Origin: Elusimicrobia bacterium GWA2_66_18
GTDB taxonomy: Bacteria; Elusimicrobiota; Elusimicrobia; UBA1565; UBA9628
DNA length: 44,315 bases
Direction: 5' to 3'
NCBI GenBank assembly: GCA_001799675.1
Contig: MGTX01000006.1
Coordinates: 1-44,315, forward strand
Below the pieces are notes generated by a model. The model saw only the letters and a program-made list of their open reading frames with translations, was not told where the DNA came from and did no database searches. Within the stretch, counting starts at the first letter, position 1, and each line of letters opens with the position of its first letter. Positions 10,001 to 17,184 of this stretch are shown here, piece by piece. The translations under genes and the position numbers were made by a program.

Positions 10001-11721
10001 AAGTCGGCCTCACCCGCCTGCACGCGGCCAAGCTGCTCAAGGCTCTCTACGCGGACCCCACCATGCCCGCGCACCAGCGCGACAACCTGTTCTGGAACGT
10101 CGCGCCCTCCCTCCTCTGGCCCAAGGGTCCCGGAGGCAAGAGCTCCTCCTGGGTGCGCACCGAGCTCCTGCGCCAGCTCCACGGCTTCTACGAAGACCCC
10201 GCCGGCATCCGCCTAGACGGCCGCACCAAGCACATCAACGTGGTCCACAACGGGCAGTGGTTCGAGTCCATGGACAACGAGACCCGCCGCTTCTGGGAGC
10301 TCGAGTATGGAGTCGATTTGACCCTGCCTTACACGAACCAGGCCATCAGCACCATCAAGGACGTCACGACCGACAAGAAGGCCCGCTTCATCTCCTTCTC
10401 GGGCACGGCCGGCGAGAAGCTGCGCGATCACTTCGAGAAGAACAAGATCAAGATCGTGGGCGTGGGCTCCAAGCCCCCGGACGTCGTGGAGCTTGACGTG
10501 GTGACCGGGGGAGAGAGCCGTTTCAAGCGCATCGGCCAGGCCTTGGCCAACATGAACTCCAGCCGCGGCGAGGTGCTCGTGCGCTCCCTCGACTCGGCCC
10601 CGGAGGGCGTGCGCGAGGCCGTCGAGTCCAAGATCGGCGGACCCCTCAAGGAACCCGCGATGCTCAAGCTCGCCGATTTCGCCGAGCCCAAACTCTCCGA
10701 AGCCCGCGAGTGGCTCACCGGTCTGCGCCGGACGCAGGGCGATGCCGACCACGTGGTTCTGCGCCGCGCGGACGCCGTCCCCGCGGGCCTCAAGCCCGCC
10801 GTCGACGCCTATCTCGCCGCGAGCAAGCTGGCGGGCAAGGAGGACGCCGTCGTGCGCATCAGCGAGGTCCAGAGCGACGCGGCCCAGGCCTGGCTGCGCG
10901 AGCTGCGCGCCAACCAGAAGGACACCGGCCTCGTCGTGCTGAGCGTCTCCGACACGCGCGTGCTCAAGACGGTGCGCGAGCACCTCCTCCGCGGCGGCCT
11001 CAAGCCCGACGAGATATCCATGGTCTTCTCCGACGCCGAGTACCTGCGCAACAACGTGCCCGAGGCGGAGGTGGCCAAGCAGATGAACCTTGGCGCGCTC
11101 GATCAGGGCAAGGCCCGGGTGCTCATCCTGGACACCCGCGTCGGCGGCCGCGGCCTCGACTTGAACTTCAAGGGCGAGCGCGGCAACCTCGACCCGAAGG
11201 CCTTCCGCGGCTACACCGACTTCGAGATGCTCCTCGTAGATCCCCAGAAGATGTCCTCCGTCCACCTCCTGCAGGCCGAGGGCCGCATCGACGTGGGCCG
11301 CGTCCTGCCCGCGGCCAGCCGGGAGTTTTCCCTCGTGATGGACGTCAAGTCCGTCCAGGGCGAGCGTATCTTTCGCGAGATGGTCAAGACCGATCCCTTC
11401 TTCGATCAGAAGACGGGGTTGCGTTCCGATCCCGTCTTCCAGAAGTATGCCTCGGAGCATAAGATCGTCGACCCCGACTGGGCGACCTTCCACCAGTATG
11501 TGCGCGAGCGCCTCGCCGACCCCCTCATGGAGCCCGGCGTGGGCGCGGACGTCGCGCGCGCGCGCGCCCGCGAGCTGGCGGTCAAGTACAAGGAGACGGT
11601 CAAGCGGCATCTCGAGCGGCAGCAGGCCGAGGTCGAGATGAACCAGCTGCGCTCATCCTCCGTCGAGACCGACGCGCCCATCACCGTCGGCCGTTTCCCC
11701 GGCATCGAGGGCATGCGTTAA
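4096..11721 (+). CDS. Giant exported SecA-like DEAD-motor protein (2541 aa)
   Basis: The protein starts with a probable Sec signal peptide (MKSLARKT, alanine-rich core, ending near residue 30). Residues about 40-1340 are mostly helical and unfamiliar, with a hydrophobic stretch near 580. A motor then follows: Walker A TGGGKTM at about 1351-1357, a DEMDG box at about 1436, a long predicted coiled coil at about 1500-1890, then a second RecA-like half with FSGTAGEKL at about 2100, LDTRVGGRGLDLN at about 2344 and QAEGRIDVGR near 2390. These match helicase motifs Ia to VI in the SecA style (AGRGTD and QLRGRSGRQGD in SecA). The size far exceeds SecA (about 900 aa). An ATP-driven motor behind a signal peptide is odd, since ATP is absent outside the cytoplasm. 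Either the N-terminus is a membrane anchor or the motor is used differently. Similar giant proteins occur in Elusimicrobiota, as far as I recall. Confidence 0.8.
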   Translation: MKSLARKTIALAAAAALAHGALPPAAFCVGVKASAAVEPAAALRKMREWGVYKNGDVLQTYLGDQGRLTPLGLSLYLSLANRYNAAEEVEGLKPVFDRLRENGPYDARRAGNVERAVKLFEQKFGRIDDDSAGSLEDQFMRGAQREALMTGAAVNEPPKPGDLSQVQTEDGFEFWDKKGLAYRLNNHQATTYNRELQKAQRQMNLSRPAQASQIPETGRYNFEMFDYSRWRLKNQYEDLVEGLRRDRLVAIAELLGEANKFRSDMWLADKTLEADLLGKARRKNYRHRGKDYNLLQLVDAKFAQRQYYLDGSLQGVSRYEADMNQLKAALKADPTVTDAQVRTLSLDEQYSLRFLSLAVLETQMFYVRNQSERLDPASPDSAQVMKALDDSTLPAEVKANYKARAREMVERLKALSSILERTRKTLEAADYAGSLDMANSALSSSQRELGELSADYSMFVEIPAVAHLGQQQTDVRWLNFGSKLTRGVYRAARPGCDYAQAMRSLEAGRGEYDALIRTIAAGDLAAARRGLIAMNPGAVKQSFEASLGGSPGRITDAARLAASLKVNRDRIGTVFETNKWLDTAGNYITWTVSLALAAPTARWGLNGVAGKLARFTNLEAAAGSSMAARAGVAMMRRGSIIISETARHTAARLETLDPSRAWVQSRAETAVGRFLLAGSVRGLNAGVRQASFSSLSGGISGAFVLGFHLWDQAALKVGGRQVLKPGHSMFSGDLDGAAEAFWTGVKGGVWWANETWHPGLGYVGLPSTVYRGMRVTGAMDMVAARGVAGATLTGAKSLLGKAGLMPAAAEGGLAAPGLLERMAATGAAGKAGAFAFGMADNVAKYALFSQAAGWVGRQYGYYMPSMPVAFLHKDLGGYAGVADTPGTTKGLERRVKGAHAVSQKWLESPAWLLIPTFAAHQARDAVAYMRSKEGVEQYDRNGLTHEYANAEEGAQLRFMERPKIPFAQRIFETSFFSDNAGEYWIVTKDVRREGIRKELVRSLGGEKATPADINPLEFYYASKLADGEKFINLKAGDEFRLIAHQDFIEGLLADPARAKRVLDAKLGTTVENFGRVTPEVQKDVAVALYSSELQTGKPMPKLLQGRVGEILKPYLEANESVKPYAEGFIDALKSAPSGDGFKAALDGICAEVTKWKQGGQPYTEFLVKLREDAAALKSAGKISAPEHEVLAKMYDYVESIERRFNSFNNVEKAQGLASETLSALKTEFSGRAGPTKVLDGFTLALDQWASGRGRADAVDGPKSDGSFRTMLAEQLRQLRAAKATLSPSEFAAMKGAVDEMASSPWVLHDSKGTALPGWRPEQFEGFMSSLAAYAEQGRGGAPVRIFQLLKTGGGKTMLTFEGLLPLAEADAAAHAMKPMFLTVQSNLEAQARMEFIAFKKIGSKLDFDTYEGFKTKIAEGKTKGRNALRDYWILGDEMDGAALQPALTIGEVTGRVTKLNPIYNRMEELDNVMGSRIERIQSGQANKALTEARRAGNNLSRLEGPDAQAVKAEGVRLEGAARELVEAQGPRARHSAEAGLRQSAQRLEGLLDALPSSQRKIVEGAHQNLARMKSVLSEPATDARARRAMVNDLEAGFARQKNLLELTGSERGLSRLAVEARRAVTALEVRAERLEREAAAAEGSQAPGASERARALREELSLVRRELGAAQRFDAVDSGLRLAHLQERIAGAEGSEGAPVRKLSGWKSAAAEIEQTLPAERKAACDGHAEALRKIYETGRELNRVNDEIHAAAREGRPTEELQTRRAALESDYGALQGEAQRYKAELSAGASSGDLGGMSRRLAVLSAEEARLDGQVQSAKIRGERAGPQRARLAEVRAEIQTLDKRTQSEVRRRFDAAADEITAEVGGAKPGWEDRSLRLLEQRRRMLTAYAGDENPVYTVFREMKEDMRSFAMNERLRSPDPQVYEPVRDALLRQVDGQALGTFGWKLPKFLWRVFTGKEVGIPINEVGLTRLHAAKLLKALYADPTMPAHQRDNLFWNVAPSLLWPKGPGGKSSSWVRTELLRQLHGFYEDPAGIRLDGRTKHINVVHNGQWFESMDNETRRFWELEYGVDLTLPYTNQAISTIKDVTTDKKARFISFSGTAGEKLRDHFEKNKIKIVGVGSKPPDVVELDVVTGGESRFKRIGQALANMNSSRGEVLVRSLDSAPEGVREAVESKIGGPLKEPAMLKLADFAEPKLSEAREWLTGLRRTQGDADHVVLRRADAVPAGLKPAVDAYLAASKLAGKEDAVVRISEVQSDAAQAWLRELRANQKDTGLVVLSVSDTRVLKTVREHLLRGGLKPDEISMVFSDAEYLRNNVPEAEVAKQMNLGALDQGKARVLILDTRVGGRGLDLNFKGERGNLDPKAFRGYTDFEMLLVDPQKMSSVHLLQAEGRIDVGRVLPAASREFSLVMDVKSVQGERIFREMVKTDPFFDQKTGLRSDPVFQKYASEHKIVDPDWATFHQYVRERLADPLMEPGVGADVARARARELAVKYKETVKRHLERQQAEVEMNQLRSSSVETDAPITVGRFPGIEGMR

Positions 11722-11737
11722 TTCCGTTGATGGACCC

Positions 11738-11766
11738 TTGATATTGCGCGGAAGCGGCGTTAAACT
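11738..11766 (+). promoter_or_regulatory. Promoter of the tail-fibre-like surface protein gene
   Basis: TTGATA (11738-11743), a 17-base spacer and TAAACT (11761-11766). The start codon follows 12 bases after the -10, so the leader would be only a few bases long. Confidence 0.65.
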
Positions 11767-11778
11767 ACGGGTGCAGCC

Positions 11779-12816
11779 ATGGAACGCAGCATTCACGTCC
11801 ACTTGACCTTTGCCTACGAGCCTCGCTCCCTGAGGCCGTGGCTGACCGCATTCATGCTGATGCTGGCGGCCGGCGATCTGGCCTCCGAGAACATGACCCT
11901 GACGACTTACTATCCCGCTCCGTCGGGCGTCTACACCCAGATGGTCACGACGGGCCAGACCCTGCTCGCGCGCGACTCTCCGGTAGGCCTTACACCGGGC
12001 AGAGTGGGCATCGGACTGGGGCCGGGAGGGGTGCCCGCCTACCGGCTCGACGTGGTCGGAGATGCCAATGCCAATCCCGCTTGGGCGACCCGCGTCAGGA
12101 GCCAGGACTTGTCCGCTACGGCCCTTTTGGGCAGGTCCGGCTACGGCGCCGATATCGACATCGGGACGAACGGGAATTCCGGCACCTATGGGCTCAACGT
12201 GCATCGGTTGGCGGGGGCTGTGGATACGCCGCATCTTTACGTCCGCGGCGACGGCAACGTCGGCGTCGGGACGGCGATGCCGACCGAGAAATTGGACGTG
12301 ACGGGCAACAGCAATGGGGCGCCAGTCATGGTGCATGTTCAGAATAGCGGCACTCAGGGGGTTGCCTTAGGGCTGGATTCGGATGCGCGCAACTGGAGTG
12401 TGCGGTCCGCGGGTTCCGGGAATGCCAATCCTGGATACTTTGTGATTCGTGACCTTACCAGCAACGCCAATCGATTGGCGATCACCCCAAGCGGGGATGT
12501 CGGCATAGGCATGAACTCGCCGCAAGCCAAATTGGACGTCAACGGCACCGCCCGGGTCAGCGGTTTTTCCATGCCCACCGGCGCGGCCAGCAACAGGGTC
12601 CTGACCTCGGATGCCGCGGGGAACGCTTCCTGGCAGAACCCACCAGATCATTTCGGCGGGATGTACAACTATAATACTGGGAATAATTGTGTGACTGGAA
12701 ATGTTTTTACGGGAACATGCTCTTGTCCATCAGGATATAGTGCCTCTCTTCTTGTTACAATTCAGGTATCTGGTAACAATAACAATCATCGGCTGTATTA
12801 CTGTTATAAATTATAA
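11779..12816 (+). CDS. Tail-fibre-like repeat surface protein (345 aa)
   Basis: After a hydrophobic segment at about residues 18-35 (WLTAFMLMLAAG) comes the motif MTLTTYYPAPSGVYTQM, which I associate with exported surface or pilin-like proteins. The middle carries repeats of the phage tail-fibre type, such as GNVGVGTAMPTEKLDV and GDVGIGMNSPQAKLDV, ending with RVLTSDAAGNASWQ. Such repeats form trimeric beta stalks in fibres. The last 50 residues change character, with several Cys (TGTCSCPSGY) and many Asn and Tyr. This switch coincides with a fall in GC from 65% (12601-12660) to 34% (12661-12816, counted by hand). The end therefore looks like an acquired or exchanged tip. The role in adhesion or phage-like binding is inferred. 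Confidence 0.7.
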   Translation: MERSIHVHLTFAYEPRSLRPWLTAFMLMLAAGDLASENMTLTTYYPAPSGVYTQMVTTGQTLLARDSPVGLTPGRVGIGLGPGGVPAYRLDVVGDANANPAWATRVRSQDLSATALLGRSGYGADIDIGTNGNSGTYGLNVHRLAGAVDTPHLYVRGDGNVGVGTAMPTEKLDVTGNSNGAPVMVHVQNSGTQGVALGLDSDARNWSVRSAGSGNANPGYFVIRDLTSNANRLAITPSGDVGIGMNSPQAKLDVNGTARVSGFSMPTGAASNRVLTSDAAGNASWQNPPDHFGGMYNYNTGNNCVTGNVFTGTCSCPSGYSASLLVTIQVSGNNNNHRLYYCYKL

Positions 12817-12911
12817 GGGCGAGAAATGCCGAGGTAGGAGAAGGCGTCAATGGGATTGCGAGTATATCCAGTGCTGTTCTCCAGGCAATTAGAAAACCGA
12901 GGCCAGTACCC

Positions 12912-12940
12912 TTGACTTAGTCGAGGACTTAGTCTACACT
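12912..12940 (+). promoter_or_regulatory. Promoter and twin operator of the toxin-antitoxin pair
   Basis: TTGACT (12912-12917), a 17-base spacer and TACACT (12935-12940) end 5 bases before the antitoxin ATG. GACTTAGTC occurs twice, at 12914-12922 and 12926-12934, 12 bases apart, each nearly palindromic around its central base. They fill the space between -35 and -10, as expected for autorepression by a Phd-type antitoxin. Confidence 0.65.
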
Positions 12941-12945
12941 GTATC

Positions 12946-13182
12946 ATGCTGCAAATCAACGTTCACGATGCGAAGACTCGCTTCTCGAAGATCCTTGCGC
13001 GGGTCCAGGCCGGGGAGACGGTCGTCATCGCCAAAAGCGGCCGGCCGGTGGCGAGGATCGTTGCCTTCCAGACGCGTGAGGCTTGCCAACGGCGCTTCGG
13101 AACCGCGAAAAAGACGGTCCATCTCTCGGCCGGCTGGAACGCGCCGCTTCCGGGGAAAGTCTTGGACGCCTTCGAGCCGTGA
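12946..13182 (+). CDS. Phd/YefM-family type II antitoxin
   Basis: The 78-residue protein begins MLQINVHDAKTRFSKILARV and continues QAGETVVIAKSGRPVARIV, the Phd/YefM DNA-binding fold. These antitoxins bind their own promoter through the N-terminal half and neutralise the toxin through a flexible C-terminus, here about residues 50-78. The stop overlaps the toxin start (GTGA at 13179-13182), the usual coupling for such pairs. The twin operator upstream supports autoregulation. Confidence 0.88.
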   Translation: MLQINVHDAKTRFSKILARVQAGETVVIAKSGRPVARIVAFQTREACQRRFGTAKKTVHLSAGWNAPLPGKVLDAFEP

Positions 13183-13565
13183 AGTTCCTGCTCGACACCT
13201 GCGCGTTCCTCTGGATGATTACGGACGCCCCGGACCTGAGTCCGAAGGCGCGCGAAATCTTGGCGGACGCCGATAACGGCCTCTTTTTGAGCGCCGCCTC
13301 ATGCTGGGAGATCTCCATCAAAAGCGGGCTCGGCAGGATCCGCTTCTCCGGCCCTTGCGAGCGGATCATTCCCGAGCAGATGCATCGTCTCTCCATTCAG
13401 CCTCTGCCCGTTCTCTCCGCCCACGCCCTCCACGTCGCTAGGATCAAGCCCCTGCATCGCGATCCATTCGACCGGATGCTGGTGGCCCAGTCCCGCCTGG
13501 AGCGCCTGCCCCTCCTCACCCCGGATCCTTTGATCAAGTCCTACGGCGTCGAGACCGTTTGGTAG
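13179..13565 (+). CDS. PIN-domain toxin (VapC-like RNase)
   Basis: The 128-residue protein has the acidic residues of a PIN nuclease: Asp6 in FLLDTCAFLW, Glu44 in SCWEISIK, and Asp95 and Asp98 in HRDPFDRML. PIN toxins cleave RNA, often tRNA, with bound metal ions. I chose GTG 13179 because it overlaps the antitoxin stop and places the first aspartate at the family's usual position. The residues suggest an active toxin. The RNA target cannot be told from sequence. Confidence 0.87.
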   Translation: MKFLLDTCAFLWMITDAPDLSPKAREILADADNGLFLSAASCWEISIKSGLGRIRFSGPCERIIPEQMHRLSIQPLPVLSAHALHVARIKPLHRDPFDRMLVAQSRLERLPLLTPDPLIKSYGVETVW

Positions 13566-13602
13566 GGAGCATCCCACGGTCCGCCTTCTGGCCTTATCCC
13601 TG

Positions 13603-15195
13603 TTGTTGGGCGGTCTGCGCGACCCCCGCCTCTTCGCCCTGGGCGGGGCCGCGGTCTGGGCGGCGGTCTGGATCGAGCGGCCGCCTCTGGGTCCCGCGGC
13701 CGCCTGGCTGCCCTGGCTGGGCTGGGCCTGCCTCTCGGCGCTGGTCTCGCCCCAGCCGTGGGCCGGCCTGCCCGTGCTGGCCCGCTGGTCGGCGGTCCTG
13801 GCGTTCGCCTCCTTGGCCGCCGCGTGGACGCATGCCGAGCGGCGGGCCTGGCTGAGGGCGGTGCTGGCGGCCGCCGTCGTTCTGGGGGCCGCGGCTGTCG
13901 TTACCGGCGCAAGGCGGGGGTTTGGCAGCGAGATGACGGGGCTGCTGCCCCCGCATTACAACTACACCGCCTTCGTCCTCGCCTGCGCCGGGGCGGCGGC
14001 CGCGGCCTGGGGCCTGCATCCCGCGGCCATGGGGGGGCGGCGGGCCGCGCTGGCGGGGGCCGTCCTCGCCGCCGTCCTCTTGATTCTCGCGCGCTCGCGC
14101 GGCGGCCTCCTGGGCCTGGGCGCGGCGGCGGTCGTCTGGTCCATGAGAAAATGGGGCGCGCGGGCGCTGGCGGGGCTGCTCGCGGCCGCGGCCGTAGCCG
14201 CCGTCCTGGTCCTCGGCGTCGGACCCCTGAGGACCGCGCTGACGAAGGGCGCTCGTCCCCGCGGAGAGGCCCGGCCGGCCATCTGGAGCTCGGCGGCGTC
14301 CATGGCCTCGGAGTCGCCCTGGTTCGGGGAAGGGCCGGGGAACTTCCTCGTGGGCTTCCGTCGCCGTCCCGTGGAGGCGCCCAACGCCCCGGCGCGGTGG
14401 GGGCTGACGACGCCCTACGCGCATTCAGAGCCACTCCAGGCGGCCGGCGAGACCGGCTGGGTCGGCGCGGTCCTCTGGTTGTGGGGATTTCTCTCGGTCC
14501 TGGCGTGCCTGCCGGGAGGGGCCGCGGCGCAGCCCGAGCGAGAGGCGGCGGTGGCCGCGGTCGCCGCCGGCGTGCCTCTTCTGCTCGTCGATAACATGCT
14601 CCAGATCCCGGCCTTGGCCATGCTCTGGCTCTCCGCGGCGGCTTGCGGCGGCTTGCGCCCCGCGCCGCGTCGGCCCTGGCCGCGCGCGGCTGCGGCCGCG
14701 GGCGCGTTCCTAGCGCTGGCCGCATGGATACCGGGGGCGCTGGCCCGAGCGAACCCGTCCCGGGCGGCGGCCTTATTCCCGGCCGACTCGGGGCCGCGCG
14801 AGGACCTGGCCTGGCGCGCGGAGGTCCGAGGTGACGCCGCCTTGGCCGAGAGGCTCTGGTCCGAGGCCGAACGCCTGGCTCCTTTCGACGCGATCTATCC
14901 GTGGCGCCGCGCCGTCCTGGCGGCCCGCGCGGGGCGCTGGAGCGAGGCGGAGTCCCGCGCCGGACGGGCGATCGATCTCGAGCCGCGCTTCCTGCGCGCC
15001 CGCGCCCTGCGCGCCCTGGCCCTGGCCCGGGAGGGGCGCCGCGCCGAGGCCGGCGTCGAGGCCGGGACAGTGCGCGCGTTTCTCGGCGTCGGTCCGACGC
15101 TCGCGGGCGACGGCTACGAGGGGACGGTGCACGGTTTCGACGGGCCCTCGCGCCGGCTTCTCATCGAGGCGGAGGAACTCGCCCGCGCCCGATGA
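13603..15195 (+). CDS. O-antigen ligase-like polytopic membrane protein with TPR-like end
   Basis: This protein of about 530 residues has many hydrophobic helices through residue 370. Family signs of Wzy/WaaL-type (PF04932) proteins include RSRGGLLGLG in the middle and a periplasmic-loop segment YAHSEPLQAAGETGWVG near residue 275, resembling the H-N-x-(Y/F)-L-x2-L-x-E-x-G motif. The last 150 residues are soluble, alanine- and arginine-rich, and helical in a TPR-like way. It probably polymerises or transfers a polysaccharide across the inner membrane. The start is uncertain: TTG 13603 is the first listed start, but the reading frame is open upstream with CTG candidates and no good SD site. GC is very high here. 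Confidence 0.7.
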   Translation: MLGGLRDPRLFALGGAAVWAAVWIERPPLGPAAAWLPWLGWACLSALVSPQPWAGLPVLARWSAVLAFASLAAAWTHAERRAWLRAVLAAAVVLGAAAVVTGARRGFGSEMTGLLPPHYNYTAFVLACAGAAAAAWGLHPAAMGGRRAALAGAVLAAVLLILARSRGGLLGLGAAAVVWSMRKWGARALAGLLAAAAVAAVLVLGVGPLRTALTKGARPRGEARPAIWSSAASMASESPWFGEGPGNFLVGFRRRPVEAPNAPARWGLTTPYAHSEPLQAAGETGWVGAVLWLWGFLSVLACLPGGAAAQPEREAAVAAVAAGVPLLLVDNMLQIPALAMLWLSAAACGGLRPAPRRPWPRAAAAAGAFLALAAWIPGALARANPSRAAALFPADSGPREDLAWRAEVRGDAALAERLWSEAERLAPFDAIYPWRRAVLAARAGRWSEAESRAGRAIDLEPRFLRARALRALALAREGRRAEAGVEAGTVRAFLGVGPTLAGDGYEGTVHGFDGPSRRLLIEAEELARAR

Positions 15196-15197
15196 AG

Positions 15198-15203
15198 TAG
15201 AAT
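15198..15203 (+). promoter_or_regulatory. -10 box of the potassium channel gene
   Basis: TAGAAT ends 8 bases before the ATG at 15212 and there is no SD site. It starts just after the upstream stop codon. Confidence 0.45.
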
Positions 15204-15211
15204 CTTGACCA

Positions 15212-16255
15212 ATGCAAGAACTCGCGCGGATGAGGGATCGTCTGCTGAGCGTGGCGGGACTGCTCGCGACCTGCACGGTCCTGGGCGTCTTGGGCTATCG
15301 CTTCATCGAGGGCTGGCCTATCCTCGACGCCCTCTATATGACGGTCATCACCTTGGGCACGGTCGGCTACGGCGAGACCCACCCCCTCTCGACGCAAGGC
15401 CGCCTCTTCACCATCTTCCTCATCATGGGAGGCATCGGCCTGGTGACCTACGGTTTATCGACCGTGACCGCGATCCTCGTCGAGGGGGAACTGTCGGAGG
15501 CGTTACGAAGGAGGCGCATGGAGAAGGATATCGCGAAGCTCTCGGGCCACTATGTGGTCTGCGGCGCCGGCCACACGGGCGGCGTGATCTGCGCGGAACT
15601 CAGCAAGACGGGCCGGGAGTTCGTGGTCGTCGACCGCGACCGGGAGGCCATCGCCAGGCTGGCCGAACGCCTGGGGGGAGAGTTCCCTCACCTCCTGGGA
15701 GACGGCACCGACGACGATGTCCTGCGCAAGGCGGGCGTCGAGCGCGCCGCCGGCGTCTTCGCCGTGCTGTCGACCGACCAGGACAACGCCTTCTTGGTCC
15801 TGAGCGCGAGAGTCCTCAACCCCCGGGCGAGGGTGCTGGCCTGCCAGAAGTCCCTCGGCGTGCGCGAGAAGCTCCTGAGGAGCGGCGCCGACGGCGTGGT
15901 CGACCCCGAGTTCATCGGCGGCCTGCGCCTGGCCTCGGAGATGATCCGTCCCATCACCGTGGGCTTTCTCGACTCCATGCTGCGCGAGAAGGAGACGCAT
16001 GTGCGCTTCGACGAGGTGACCGTCGCGTCGGATTCGCCGCTGGTGGGCCGGCCGATTTCCGAGGTGAAAGGCGCGGAGGGCGGCGGCCCGCTCCTCGTGG
16101 CGGTGGTCCAGGCCGGCACGGACCGCTACGAGATCAATCCTCCCGCGTCGCGTCCCGTCCTGGCGGGCGACCGTCTCGTGATGATCGGCGAGACGGAGGC
16201 GCTCGCGGCGATGAGGCGGCGCGTCGGCCGCGAGCCTGATCATTTGATAGCATAG
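15212..16255 (+). CDS. Potassium channel with RCK (TrkA-N/TrkA-C) domain
   Basis: This 347-residue membrane protein has two transmembrane helices (about 13-30 and 66-90) around a pore loop carrying the K+ selectivity filter TVGYG at residues 50-54. A Rossmann-type RCK domain follows, with the nucleotide-binding glycine motif GAGHTGG at 118-124 and a basic or acidic pair in VVDRDRE about 20 residues on. The end (from about 255) is a TrkA-C ligand-binding domain. The layout matches MthK-like channels gated by a ligand such as Ca2+ or nucleotide. The gene appears to be transcribed from its own promoter just behind the upstream stop codon. Confidence 0.9.
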   Translation: MQELARMRDRLLSVAGLLATCTVLGVLGYRFIEGWPILDALYMTVITLGTVGYGETHPLSTQGRLFTIFLIMGGIGLVTYGLSTVTAILVEGELSEALRRRRMEKDIAKLSGHYVVCGAGHTGGVICAELSKTGREFVVVDRDREAIARLAERLGGEFPHLLGDGTDDDVLRKAGVERAAGVFAVLSTDQDNAFLVLSARVLNPRARVLACQKSLGVREKLLRSGADGVVDPEFIGGLRLASEMIRPITVGFLDSMLREKETHVRFDEVTVASDSPLVGRPISEVKGAEGGGPLLVAVVQAGTDRYEINPPASRPVLAGDRLVMIGETEALAAMRRRVGREPDHLIA

Positions 16256-16263
16256 CTTGGATT

Positions 16264-17184
16264 ATGGGGCGCCCAAAACGAATCCAGTTCGCCGGAGCCT
16301 GCTACCTGATCTGCCTGCAGGGCAACAACCGTCAGGATCTTTTCCTGTCCAGCCAGGACCGGCGCCAGTTCCTGACGATGATGAAGTCCTATAAGGAACG
16401 CCACGGCCTGAAGGTCTACGCGTACGGTCTGACGGGGAATTCCGTCTTGCTCCTCGTCGAGACGGCGCAGCCGAATCTTTCCAACGTGATGCAGGGCTTC
16501 AACACCCGGTACACCAAGTACTTCAACGCCGCCCATAACGCCGTGGGACACGTCTTCCAGGGCCGCTACAAAGCCTGGCTGGTGGACAAGGAGACGCACC
16601 TAGCCGAGATGACGCGCTACGTGCACCTGGCCTGCGCGAGAGAAGCCCTGAAGGATAAGCCCTGGCGTTATCAGTGGTCCTCCTGCGCCGCCTATGTCGA
16701 GGCGCAGCGCAAGGAGCCTCTGGTGGACTCCGACATCGTCCTGCGCGAGTTCGGCAACGGGCGCCTCACGCAGTCCGTGCGCTACCTCCAGTACGTCAAG
16801 GACCGCATGAAGTCGGCCGGCGGCGAGGTCCTGCCCATCGTCGGCGTCGCCATCGGCGGCGAGGACTTCCTCGCCAAGTTGGCCCAACGCCGGGACGCGC
16901 CGGCCCAGCCGCGCGCGGCGCCCGTCGAGGCCGCCCGCAAGATCATCGCCGAGGTGGCCGCGCGCCGCGGCGTCAGCGAAGAGAAGATCCTTAGCCGCGT
17001 CCAGTGGCGCGAGGTTTCGGCCGTGCGCCGAGAGGCCGTCCACCGGGTCTGGAAGGAGACCCGCATGGGCGTCTGCGAATTGGCCCGCCTCTTCCGCCGC
17101 ACCCCCAGCGCCATCAGCCAACTCATTCGTTCCGTCGAAGGCGGCGCCGACGCCTCGATGATGAGACAAGCATGGATTGGCTGA
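16264..17184 (+). CDS. RAYT-like Y1 transposase family protein lacking the HUH motif
   Basis: This 306-residue protein follows the REP-associated tyrosine transposase layout: GNNRQDLFLSSQDRRQFL, then VYAYGLTGNSVLLLVET, then GHVFQGRYKAWLVD, then EMTRYVHLA. The family normally has N-H-V-H (the metal-binding HUH pair). Here residues 60 and 62 are Ser and Leu, so both histidines are gone. The likely nucleophile Tyr119 remains. After about residue 225 a DnaA-C or HTH-like domain follows (RRGVSEEKILSR through TPSAISQLIRSVE). It probably binds DNA but should not cut it by the HUH mechanism, so it may be domesticated. It overlaps the next kinase gene by 13 bases. Confidence 0.82.
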   Translation: MGRPKRIQFAGACYLICLQGNNRQDLFLSSQDRRQFLTMMKSYKERHGLKVYAYGLTGNSVLLLVETAQPNLSNVMQGFNTRYTKYFNAAHNAVGHVFQGRYKAWLVDKETHLAEMTRYVHLACAREALKDKPWRYQWSSCAAYVEAQRKEPLVDSDIVLREFGNGRLTQSVRYLQYVKDRMKSAGGEVLPIVGVAIGGEDFLAKLAQRRDAPAQPRAAPVEAARKIIAEVAARRGVSEEKILSRVQWREVSAVRREAVHRVWKETRMGVCELARLFRRTPSAISQLIRSVEGGADASMMRQAWIG

